A DNA stretch of 64,000 nucleotides, taken from positions 1 through 64,000 of the forward strand of contig CAZFNI010000010.1 of assembly GCA_964520655.1 (NCBI GenBank), written 5' to 3'. Below the pieces are notes generated by a model. It saw only the letters and a program-made list of their open reading frames with translations, had not been told where the DNA came from and did no database searches. Below, in pieces: positions 49,558 to 56,237 of this stretch. Source of the DNA: JACQQW01 sp964520655 (GTDB taxonomy: Bacteria > Omnitrophota > Gorgyraeia > Zapsychrales > Fredricksoniimonadaceae). The translations under genes were made by a program, and so were the position numbers. Position 1 is the first letter of the stretch. Every line of letters starts with the position of its first letter.

Positions 49558-49580
49558 ATAAAGGGGACGGTCCCCTTTAT
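49558..49580. repeat. REP-like palindrome after the giant gene
   Basis: ATAAAGGGGAC and its exact complement GTCCCCTTTAT flank a single G, directly after the giant gene's stop. The AAAGGGGAC-GTCCCCTTT core is common in REP elements linked to RAYT (Y1-type) transposases. It could also form a terminator stem. Partial versions occur at 50371-50380 and 55555-55575. Confidence 0.6.
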
Positions 49581-49603
49581 CCTGAATTTTCTCCTGATTT
49601 CAT

Positions 49604-49633
49604 TAGACATTCTCCATTGGGCCGTGGCATAAT
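49604..49633 (+). promoter_or_regulatory. Promoter of the alkD-like gene
   Basis: TAGACA (49604-49609), an 18-base spacer, then TGG-CATAAT, an extended -10 box (CATAAT 49628-49633). Only seven bases lie between the -10 box and ATG 49641, so the transcript would begin at or next to the start codon (leaderless). Confidence 0.5.
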
Positions 49634-49640
49634 CCCTCCC

Positions 49641-50354
49641 ATGGAATTATCATTAAAAGAACTGCGTCAGAAATTACGTTCACATGCCAACCCGGCTAAA
49701 GCAGAGGTCTATAAACGTTTCTTTAAGACAGGCAAAGGCCAATACGGCCACGGGGACCGGTTTATCGGACTGACCGTTCCTCTTCAGCGTTCGCTTGCCA
49801 AACAGTTCGTGCATTTAGGTCTAACGGATATTGACGCGCTGCTGCAAAGCCCTATCCACGAGGAGCGGTTGACGGCGCTGCTGATCTTGGTGGCGCAGTA
49901 TAAGAAAGCCCCCCAGCGCCAGCGGAAGGTTATCTTTGAATTCTATTTGAAGAGATCCGCCCGGGTCAATAATTGGGACCTGGTGGACCTAAGCGCGTAT
50001 CATATCGTCGGGGCGCATTTGGAAGGCCAGCCGCATGATATTCTTTTCAAGCTGGCCAGGTCGAAGAATTTATGGAAGCGGCGCATCGCGATCGTGGCGA
50101 GTTTTCATAATATCACCCGCGGTAAAAGCGAGCCGACGCTTATTTTGGCCGCGATGCTGCTCAAAGACAAAGAAGAGTTGATCCATAAGGCTGTTGGCTG
50201 GATGTTGCGCGAGGTGGGCAAACGGGTGGGGCGGGATGTTCTGGAAGATTTCCTGTGCCGCAATTATAAGCGCATGCCCCGGGTGATGCTGCGTTACGCC
50301 ATCGAACGCCTGCCGCTGGAAAGACGCATAGCCTACCTGAAAGCGGAGTTGTAA
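49641..50354 (+). CDS. AlkD-like DNA alkylation repair glycosylase
   Basis: A 237-residue, all-helical HEAT-like protein of the AlkD family, which removes bulky or positively charged alkylated bases such as 3-methyl- and 7-methylpurines without flipping the base. Signatures seen are Val-Asn-Asn-Trp-Asp-Leu-Val-Asp, Leu-Trp-Lys-Arg-Arg-Ile-Ala-Ile-Val-Ala, Leu-Ile-His-Lys-Ala-Val-Gly-Trp-Met-Leu-Arg-Glu, and a C-terminal Met-Pro-Arg-Val-Met-Leu-Arg-Tyr-Ala-Ile-Glu. Length is normal. I start at ATG 49641, because a frame extension to TTG 49617 would run through the -10 box. Single gene with its own promoter. Confidence 0.9.
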   Translation: MELSLKELRQKLRSHANPAKAEVYKRFFKTGKGQYGHGDRFIGLTVPLQRSLAKQFVHLGLTDIDALLQSPIHEERLTALLILVAQYKKAPQRQRKVIFEFYLKRSARVNNWDLVDLSAYHIVGAHLEGQPHDILFKLARSKNLWKRRIAIVASFHNITRGKSEPTLILAAMLLKDKEELIHKAVGWMLREVGKRVGRDVLEDFLCRNYKRMPRVMLRYAIERLPLERRIAYLKAEL

Positions 50355-50363
50355 ATCGGGGGT

Positions 50364-50390
50364 TGTCCAGGTCCCTTTTTTATGTATAAT
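50364..50390 (+). promoter_or_regulatory. Weak promoter of the lipoprotein-trmB operon
   Basis: A perfect TATAAT at 50385-50390 lies six bases before ATG 50397. A TTGTCC at 50364-50369 could be the -35 box, but the 15-base spacer is short. The position again suggests a leaderless transcript. Confidence 0.4.
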
Positions 50391-50396
50391 ACGTTC

Positions 50397-50798
50397 ATGA
50401 TGAAATTTTTACTGATCATTCTTGTTGTTGCGGCTGGGGCGGGCTGTGCTTTTAATGAGACGTATAATCCTGTTGCTGCCTCGACCTCCGGCACTTTTGA
50501 GCTTAATCAAAGCGCGTTGAAAAAAGTGACGCTTGGCATGCTCCAACCCCAGGTCCACCAGCTGATGGGGGAGACGATCATTATCGGATATAATTATGCC
50601 GATGATGTTCACGGGACGGCCACGCCGTTGACCTTGCAGAATCCTTACAAGACATCTGTGGCGGCGGATGGGTGTGTGGTGGAATATTATGCCACATCCG
50701 TGGTTGTTCCCGACGGTGTTGTCAGCGACGCGGAGCTTTTGCCGCTAAAATTCTGTCAGGGAAAGCTTGTCGCCAAAGGATGGGATAGCGCCAAGTGA
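50397..50798 (+). CDS. Small lipoprotein, possibly BamE/SmpA-like
   Basis: A 133-residue protein starting Met-Met-Lys-Phe, a short hydrophobic run, and the lipobox Ala-Gly-Ala-Gly-Cys, so it should be lipidated and membrane-attached after signal peptidase II cleavage. The next part, Val-Thr-Leu-Gly-Met-Leu-Gln-Pro-Gln-Val-x-x-Leu-Met-Gly, is like the start of the BamE/SmpA fold (Gly-Met-x-x-x-x-Val-x-x-Leu-x-Gly). The end, Gly-Lys-Leu-Val-Ala-Lys-Gly-Trp, also fits. ATG 50382 is in frame, but its codons are the -10 box, so I start at 50397 or 50400. The stop overlaps the GTG start of trmB. Confidence 0.7.
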   Translation: MMKFLLIILVVAAGAGCAFNETYNPVAASTSGTFELNQSALKKVTLGMLQPQVHQLMGETIIIGYNYADDVHGTATPLTLQNPYKTSVAADGCVVEYYATSVVVPDGVVSDAELLPLKFCQGKLVAKGWDSAK

Positions 50799-51724
50799 CA
50801 CCGTTGTATGTGACACTGAAACCCTATCTGGATGCGGCCGTGCTTGACAGGCCTGTCAACTGGCAGCACATTTTCGGCAACGCCAACCCTTTAGAAGTTG
50901 AGATCGGCATCGGCAACGGGGAATATTTAGCCAGGATCTGCGGCGAGAACCCTCGGGTCAATTATGTCGGTTTTGAGGAATATTGCGAACGCGTCAGCCG
51001 GTCGCTGCGCAAGTTAAGCCGGGTTTCTTCTGCGAATGCCCGGGTGATGCGCATGGATGTCCGTCCGGCTTTGGAATATCTGTTCGCTCCCAGAAGTGTC
51101 CGGTTCTTTCATTGTCTGTTTCCAGCGCCGTGGCCCAAGAAGTCTGATATCAAGCACCGGCTGATGAGAACAGATTTTTTACGTCTGGTCAACAGCCGCC
51201 TGTGCGACGGCGGCGGACTTAAAGTTGTTACCGATTTTAAGCCGTATGCGACCTGGGTCAAAGAGCAAGTTTTAGGCAGCGGGTTTAGCCTGATTGAGAC
51301 TGTGATCGGAGCCAATTACGGGACCAAGTTCGAACGTAAATGGCAGGAGTCAGGCCAGAAAGAATTCTACGAACTGTTGTTGACCAAAATAGAACATTGC
51401 GATGTTCCCATCAAGAAGGCGGCGGATATTCAACATTACACGTTACCTGATTTTAATCCCGATCGTTTTTCCATGCCGGATGTGACAGAAGGAAAATGCG
51501 CGGTTGTCTTTAAGGAATATCTTTTTGATCCCAGGCAGGCCAAGGCGCTGGTCTATGTGCTTGTTTCCGACGAGGAATTGCTGCAGCATGTACGGGTGTC
51601 GGTCGTGAAGACAAAAGCAGGATGGCACGTGGGGCTGGCGCAAGGGTCGATGCAGATGCCGACCCCAGGCATCGCCAGGGCTATCGCGTGCGTGCGCGAC
51701 GCGGTCATCAAGAGCGTGGCATGA
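50795..51724 (+). CDS. trmB: tRNA (guanine-N7)-methyltransferase with C-terminal extension
   Basis: Makes 7-methylguanosine at position 46 of tRNAs using SAM. Seen are the SAM loop Val-Glu-Ile-Gly-Ile-Gly-Asn-Gly-Glu (residues about 35-43), Asn-Tyr-Val-Gly-Phe-Glu, the family signature Phe-Pro-Ala-Pro-Trp-Pro-Lys-Lys, and Thr-Lys-Phe-Glu-Arg-Lys-Trp-Gln followed by Phe-Tyr-Glu-Leu. The catalytic part ends near residue 192. About 115 further residues form an extension longer than the usual 210-240-residue enzyme, of unknown role. GTG start overlaps the lipoprotein stop by four bases, and its TGA overlaps the next ATG, so translation is coupled. Confidence 0.93.
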   Translation: MTPLYVTLKPYLDAAVLDRPVNWQHIFGNANPLEVEIGIGNGEYLARICGENPRVNYVGFEEYCERVSRSLRKLSRVSSANARVMRMDVRPALEYLFAPRSVRFFHCLFPAPWPKKSDIKHRLMRTDFLRLVNSRLCDGGGLKVVTDFKPYATWVKEQVLGSGFSLIETVIGANYGTKFERKWQESGQKEFYELLLTKIEHCDVPIKKAADIQHYTLPDFNPDRFSMPDVTEGKCAVVFKEYLFDPRQAKALVYVLVSDEELLQHVRVSVVKTKAGWHVGLAQGSMQMPTPGIARAIACVRDAVIKSVA

Positions 51725-52551
51725 TCAGACGCGTTCTCATCGGCATATTGATCATCTCTTTGGCTGCGCCTCCAGAAGCCTTTGCCGCGAAGAACCGCCG
51801 TAAGAAACACCGCTCCCGCGGTTCATATTCCGCATCCACACTTTTGCTCAAGGATATCACAACGAATACGACTTTGTATGGAAGAAATGCCCAGCGGCCT
51901 GTTTATCCGGCGAGCACGACCAAGGTCATGACCGCGCTTTTGGTGTTGGAAAAGCTCCCGCTCGACGCGCTGGTGACGGTTTCTGCCTCAGCGATCAATG
52001 TCCCGGAAACAAAGCTTGGGCTGATCCCCGGCGAGCAATACCGGGTCAGGGACCTGCTGTTCGCGATCTTGCTAAAATCCGCTAACGATGCGGCCAATGT
52101 ACTGGCGGAAGCTGCCGGCGGTTCCCAGATGAAATTCGTGAGCCTGATGAATGCCAAGGCCAAAGCGCTGGGGGCCTCGCGCACGTGTTTTAGCAACCCC
52201 AGCGGCCTGCCTTCAGCGACGGTTCAGTATACAACCGCCAGCGACATGGCAATAATTATGCAAGAAGCCTTGAAAAACCCGGTTTTCTGCAAGATAATAT
52301 CTTTCAAATACCGGATCATCTATTCCAAAGATGGCCGCAGGTTCTTTTTGAAATCTCACAACCGTTCGCTGTTCCTGCGCTGGAAAAGGGATGTCTACGG
52401 AAAAACAGGCTACACGCGTCAGGCGCAATCCTGTTTTATCGGGTATGTCCAAAAGAACGGGCATATGCTGGTCATTGCTGTCTTTGACAGCCGCCGGCGC
52501 TGGGAAGACGTAAAACATGTTATTGAACGTTATGGAAAAGTGGATCTATAA
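51721..52551 (+). CDS. D-alanyl-D-alanine carboxypeptidase, S11/PBP5 type
   Basis: Trims the terminal D-Ala from peptidoglycan pentapeptides in the periplasm. It has a Sec signal (Met-Ile-Arg-Arg, hydrophobic run, Ala-Phe-Ala), a basic spacer, and all three penicillin-binding motifs: Ser65-Thr-Thr-Lys68, Ser120-Ala-Asn122, and Lys-Thr-Gly near residue 225. At 276 residues it lacks the C-terminal beta domain and amphipathic anchor of E. coli PBP5. ATG 51721 overlaps the trmB stop (ATGA); an earlier in-frame start inside trmB would add a tail before the signal peptide and is rejected. Confidence 0.92.
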   Translation: MIRRVLIGILIISLAAPPEAFAAKNRRKKHRSRGSYSASTLLLKDITTNTTLYGRNAQRPVYPASTTKVMTALLVLEKLPLDALVTVSASAINVPETKLGLIPGEQYRVRDLLFAILLKSANDAANVLAEAAGGSQMKFVSLMNAKAKALGASRTCFSNPSGLPSATVQYTTASDMAIIMQEALKNPVFCKIISFKYRIIYSKDGRRFFLKSHNRSLFLRWKRDVYGKTGYTRQAQSCFIGYVQKNGHMLVIAVFDSRRRWEDVKHVIERYGKVDL

Positions 52552-52566
52552 ACCAGGAGGAATTGT

Positions 52567-53397
52567 ATGAATAATATTTTCACGGTGATCATATCAGTGT
52601 TGATAGGGATCGTCGCAGGTATCAGTTTGCTGCTGGGGATCAATTCGACCGTCATGAACGCCAATATGCCCATGTATGTGCAGATCAAGGAATTGACGAC
52701 CCATTCTGCCGAGCTTCAGAAAAAGATCGATGTGATCAAGGAGCAGGTCGCGGCGCAGGATAATCTATTAAAGTCGCTGGTGACTAAGGGCGACAAGCTC
52801 ATCCAGCTTTCCCAACAGCGGCCGGTTGCGGCTCCAACACCTTCTCCAGTAGCCGCACAGCAGCCTCCGGAAGAGGACATGGACAAGGTCTATACGATCC
52901 CCGATGGCGGCTCTCCCATCATCGGCAAGAAGAACGCGCCTGTTACCATCGTGATGTTCTCTGATCTTCAATGCCCGTTCTGCAACCGTTTCTATCCGCC
53001 CGTACGGGATGTGCTCAAAGCTTATCCGGATAAAGTGCGTTTGATCATCAAGCACTTCCCGCTGCCGTTCCATCCGAACGCGCGTCCGGCGGCAAAGTTG
53101 ACGCTGGCAGCCAATGAACAGGGGAAATTCAAGGAAGTGATGGAATTATTATTAGAGAACGGCGCGGATGTTTCCGAAGCGAAGGTCAAGGAGTACGCCA
53201 CGAAGGCCGGATTGAATCACACCCGTTTGGTCAATGACTTAAAGAACAATGACGCCAAGTATGAAGCCCAGCTGGAGGAAGACGCGAAATTGATCAATTC
53301 CAGCGACGTGCGCGGGACCCCGACATTCTTTATCAATGGTAAAAAAGCACAGGTCCGTGACTTAGACGGTTATAAAGCGATCATCGATAAATTATAG
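52567..53397 (+). CDS. Membrane-anchored DsbA-like thiol-disulfide oxidoreductase
   Basis: 276 residues: an N-terminal membrane helix (about 5-28), a helical/coiled-coil stalk to about 82, a Pro-rich linker, and a thioredoxin-fold DsbA-type domain with Cys136-Pro-Phe-Cys139 and the cis-Pro loop Gly-Thr-Pro-Thr-Phe-Phe-Ile. Such proteins oxidise or isomerise disulfides outside the cytoplasmic membrane. A strong AGGAGG ribosome site lies just before ATG. It is 15 bases after the carboxypeptidase gene, probably the last gene of that operon. The natural substrate is unknown. Confidence 0.9.
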   Translation: MNNIFTVIISVLIGIVAGISLLLGINSTVMNANMPMYVQIKELTTHSAELQKKIDVIKEQVAAQDNLLKSLVTKGDKLIQLSQQRPVAAPTPSPVAAQQPPEEDMDKVYTIPDGGSPIIGKKNAPVTIVMFSDLQCPFCNRFYPPVRDVLKAYPDKVRLIIKHFPLPFHPNARPAAKLTLAANEQGKFKEVMELLLENGADVSEAKVKEYATKAGLNHTRLVNDLKNNDAKYEAQLEEDAKLINSSDVRGTPTFFINGKKAQVRDLDGYKAIIDKL

Positions 53398-53426
53398 TTG
53401 CCAAAAAAGCCTCTCTGCGGTATAGT
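53398..53426 (+). promoter_or_regulatory. Promoter of the bL27 gene
   Basis: TTGCCA (53398-53403), exactly 17 bases, then TATAGT (53421-53426). Both boxes match five of six consensus bases. Transcription would begin near 53433 and leave a leader of about 30 bases with a GGGAGG ribosome site before ATG 53463. Confidence 0.65.
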
Positions 53427-53462
53427 ATGGGCTTTCAAAAAGACGTTAGGGAGGAGTGTTTT

Positions 53463-53717
53463 ATGGGTGGTCGTGTTGGTGGTATAACAAGTAAATATTA
53501 TAGTGAAACACGCGGGATGAAGGTTTCCGGCGGTCAGAAAGTCAAGTCCGGGACCGTGTTGACCCGTCAGGGGCAGATCTGGAAGCCCGGCATTAACGTG
53601 AACGGTCAAAGTTCATTGACCGCGGCTGTGGACGGGGAAGTGTATTTCACCCGTAAAAAGAACAGCTATAAAAAAGTGGTCACGTTGATCAATATCAAAC
53701 CAGCAGCAAAAAACTAA
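53463..53717 (+). CDS. rpmA: Ribosomal protein bL27, divergent
   Basis: 84 residues matching bL27: Gly-Gly-Gln-Lys-Val-Lys-Ser-Gly-Thr-Val-Leu-Thr-Arg-Gln, Lys-Pro-Gly-Ile-Asn-Val, and Ala-Val-Asp-Gly-Glu-Val-Tyr-Phe. bL27's N-terminus reaches the peptidyl-transferase centre of the large subunit. Here the usual Ala-His-Lys-Lys-Gly-Gly-Gly start is replaced by Gly-Gly-Arg-Val-Gly-Gly-Ile, and the typical Arg-Gly-Thr after Arg-Gln is changed. bL21, its usual partner gene, is not adjacent. I start at ATG 53463, after a GGGAGG site; ATG 53427 would overlap the promoter's start site region. Confidence 0.8.
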   Translation: MGGRVGGITSKYYSETRGMKVSGGQKVKSGTVLTRQGQIWKPGINVNGQSSLTAAVDGEVYFTRKKNSYKKVVTLINIKPAAKN

Positions 53718-53726
53718 GATACGTTT

Positions 53727-55556
53727 ATGTGCGGTATCGTCGGCTTTATCGGCGTCAAGGATGCGACGCCAATCTTAATCGATAGTTTAAAAAAGCTCGA
53801 ATACCGCGGCTATGATTCAAGCGGCGTCGCTGTGCTCAACAACGACGCCGTTTTGTTTGTCCGCAAATCCAAGGGCAAGATCGCGAACTTAGAAGGGCTG
53901 CTTGCGAAGGACCCGCTTCCTTTTTCCAGAGTGGGCATCACCCACACCCGCTGGGCGACGCACGGGGGCCCCAGTGATATCAATTCCCATCCGCATACGG
54001 ATGCCAAACATCAATTCGCCGTTGTGCATAACGGCATTATCGAAAATTATTTAGAGATCAAAGAACGGCTCAAGGCCAAAGGCTATAAGTTCGTCTCCCA
54101 GACCGATACCGAGGTAATTGCCCATTTATTGGCGCTGCACTATAAAGGTGATTTTGCCCAGGCCGTGCGTAAGACATTGTCTGAATTGGTTGGGGCTTTT
54201 GCGGTGGGGATCATCTGCCGCGATCATCCCGGCGTGCTCATGGCGGCCCGTGTCGGTTCGCCGTTGATCATTGGTTTAAGCGATCAGGGTAATTATATCG
54301 CCTCCGATGTCCCCGCGATCATCGAGCGCACCCGTCGTGTTATTTATTTACAAGACGGGCAAATGGCTCAGATCACCGCGGACAAGATCCAGGTAAGTAC
54401 ATTCGACGGTAAAGCGGTCAAGCACAAGGTGGACACGGTGGCTTTTTCCATCGAAGCCGCGCAAAAGAACGGTTTCGCCCATTTTATGCTCAAAGAGATC
54501 CACGAACAGCCCGGCGTCATCGGGAATATGCTGGATCTGCGCATCAAAAAGGGAAAGCTTAATATGGAAGGGCTGGGGCTTTCAGCCAAGGCCTTAAAAG
54601 CGTTCCGCAAGATCACCATCGTTGCCTGCGGTACAGCCTACCATGCCGGCCTCGTCGGTAAATATGCGTTAGAGGAGATCGCCCGCGTCAGTGTTGAGAT
54701 CGACACTTCCAGTGAATTCCGTTACCGCAACCCGATCGTCGACAAGCAGACGCTCATCATCGCGATCAGCCAGTCGGGCGAGACGGCGGATACTCTGGCG
54801 GCGGTCAAAGAAGCCAAAAGACGCGGCGCGAAAGTCTTGGCCATTTGCAACGTGATCGGATCGTCTCTGGCCCGTGAGGCCGACGGTGTTTTGTACACGC
54901 ATGCCGGCCCGGAGATCGGGGTGGCCTCGACAAAAGCTTATACCGCCCAGCTGCTGATGATGTATTTATTGACCATTCATTTAGGGCAGACCCGCGGCAC
55001 GTTAAAAAGCGCGGACGCAAAGGATCTTATCAAGAATATTTCCCGTGTTCCGTCGCTGTATAAAACGATCCTGGAGCATCGTGCCCGTATCCAGAAAGTG
55101 GCGGAAGCCAATTCTCATTTCGGCTGCTTCCTTTATTTGGGCCGTAACATCAATTTCCCCTCAGCGCTGGAGGGGGCGCTTAAACTCAAAGAGATCTCGT
55201 ACATCCCGGCAGAAGGCTATGCGGCCGGTGAAATGAAGCATGGTCCCATTGCTTTGATCGACGAATACCGCGCGGTCGTCTGTATCGCGCCTCAGTCCCA
55301 TGTGTATGAGAAAATGGTCTCGAATATCCAGGAGATCAAGGCGCGTAAGGGGACGGTCATTGCGGTCGTTTCCGTCGGTGATACGCATGTGCACAAGGAT
55401 GCGGATTACTGCCTGGAAGTGCCTCAGATCGATGAGATCCTGTCTCCGTTGCTGGTCGTTTTGCCGCTGCAATTGATGGCCTATTATGTCGCGGTCAAGC
55501 GCGGATGCGACGTCGACCAGCCCCGCAATCTCGCCAAATCCGTCACCGTCGAATAA
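53727..55556 (+). CDS. glmS: Glutamine-fructose-6-phosphate aminotransferase (isomerizing)
   Basis: Makes glucosamine-6-phosphate from fructose-6-phosphate and glutamine, the first step toward UDP-GlcNAc for peptidoglycan and lipid A. The mature protein begins with the nucleophile Cys (Met-Cys-Gly-Ile-Val-Gly). The glutaminase half also shows His-Thr-Arg-Trp-Ala-Thr-His-Gly. The isomerase half has two SIS domains, with Ser-Gly-Glu-Thr-Ala-Asp-Thr at about 348 and Lys-His-Gly-Pro near 505. It ends with the conserved Pro-Arg-Asn-Leu-Ala-Lys-Ser-Val-Thr-Val-Glu. 609 residues is the family length. No glmS ribozyme is seen in the nine bases before it. Probably cotranscribed with the bL27 gene. Confidence 0.97.
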   Translation: MCGIVGFIGVKDATPILIDSLKKLEYRGYDSSGVAVLNNDAVLFVRKSKGKIANLEGLLAKDPLPFSRVGITHTRWATHGGPSDINSHPHTDAKHQFAVVHNGIIENYLEIKERLKAKGYKFVSQTDTEVIAHLLALHYKGDFAQAVRKTLSELVGAFAVGIICRDHPGVLMAARVGSPLIIGLSDQGNYIASDVPAIIERTRRVIYLQDGQMAQITADKIQVSTFDGKAVKHKVDTVAFSIEAAQKNGFAHFMLKEIHEQPGVIGNMLDLRIKKGKLNMEGLGLSAKALKAFRKITIVACGTAYHAGLVGKYALEEIARVSVEIDTSSEFRYRNPIVDKQTLIIAISQSGETADTLAAVKEAKRRGAKVLAICNVIGSSLAREADGVLYTHAGPEIGVASTKAYTAQLLMMYLLTIHLGQTRGTLKSADAKDLIKNISRVPSLYKTILEHRARIQKVAEANSHFGCFLYLGRNINFPSALEGALKLKEISYIPAEGYAAGEMKHGPIALIDEYRAVVCIAPQSHVYEKMVSNIQEIKARKGTVIAVVSVGDTHVHKDADYCLEVPQIDEILSPLLVVLPLQLMAYYVAVKRGCDVDQPRNLAKSVTVE

Positions 55557-55575
55557 AGGGGACGCTTACCTTTTA
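55555..55575. repeat. Partial REP-like sequence before rsmI
   Basis: AAAGGGGACGCTTACCTTTT between glmS and rsmI resembles the palindrome at 49558-49580 with a changed middle. It also provides the nearest purine-rich stretch to act as a ribosome site for rsmI. Confidence 0.4.
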
Positions 55576-56237
55576 TGTTGTATATTGTTTCGACCCCCAT
55601 AGGGAATCTCAAGGATATAACGCTGCGCGCTTTGGAGGTGTTAAAGGATGTTGATGTGATCGCCGCGGAAGATACGCGTCACACCAAGATCCTGCTGGAG
55701 GCCTACGGCATCGTCAAACCGCTGGTCAGTTTTTTTGAACATAACCAGACCCGTAAGACCAAAGATATTATCGCGCTGCTTAAGGAAGGTAAAAAAGTGG
55801 CGTTAGTCAGCGACGCGGGCACTCCGGGGATCAGTGATCCAGGCTACCCGTTGATCGAGGCCGTACTGGCGGAAGGCGTTCCACTTGAGGTAATTCCCGG
55901 GCCCTGTGCGGCCATTACCGCCTTGACAGCGTCGGGGATGCCGGCGCATCGTTTTTCATTTGAAGGTTTCCTGCCCGTGAAAGCGGGGGCGAGACGCAAA
56001 CAACTAGCGACGCTTAAAGACCAGAACGGCACAACTATTTTTTATGAATCTCCGCATCGCTTGCTTAAAACGCTGGAAGATATTGAAGGCGTCCTACCGG
56101 AAGCGGATGTTGCCTGCGCCAGGGAATTGACTAAAAAGTTCCAGGAGGTTAAACGCGGCAGCGCGAAAGAACTGCGGGAACACTTCACCGCCCATCCCCC
56201 CAAGGGCGAGTTTGTCATTTTGATCAACGCGGGATGA
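55575..56237 (+). CDS. rsmI: 16S rRNA (cytidine-1402-2'-O)-methyltransferase
   Basis: A SAM-dependent enzyme that 2'-O-methylates C1402 in the decoding centre. It shows the tetrapyrrole-methylase-type fold motifs Ser-Thr-Pro-Ile-Gly-Asn-Leu (about 6-12), Ala-Glu-Asp-Thr-Arg-His-Thr, and Ser-Asp-Ala-Gly-Thr-Pro-Gly-Ile-Ser-Asp-Pro-Gly. At 220 residues it lacks the small C-terminal domain present in longer E. coli-type RsmI. It is 18 bases after glmS. Its stop touches the stop of the convergent minus-strand gene with no space for a terminator. Confidence 0.93.
   Translation: MLYIVSTPIGNLKDITLRALEVLKDVDVIAAEDTRHTKILLEAYGIVKPLVSFFEHNQTRKTKDIIALLKEGKKVALVSDAGTPGISDPGYPLIEAVLAEGVPLEVIPGPCAAITALTASGMPAHRFSFEGFLPVKAGARRKQLATLKDQNGTTIFYESPHRLLKTLEDIEGVLPEADVACARELTKKFQEVKRGSAKELREHFTAHPPKGEFVILINAG

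Noticed and set aside
325..49557. Giant frame as an assembly artefact of concatenated genes
   Set aside because: The internal repeats are diverged copies rather than identical assembly duplicates, domains are intact across the length, and no stop or frame break is seen. Long-read support is still needed to exclude it fully.
51622..51720. Earlier in-frame start for the D,D-carboxypeptidase inside trmB
   Set aside because: It would place a charged tail before a good signal peptide; ATG 51721 with the ATGA overlap explains the signal directly.
53427..53462. Earlier ATG for the bL27 gene
   Set aside because: It lies at the predicted transcription start and reads through the ribosome binding site used by ATG 53463.
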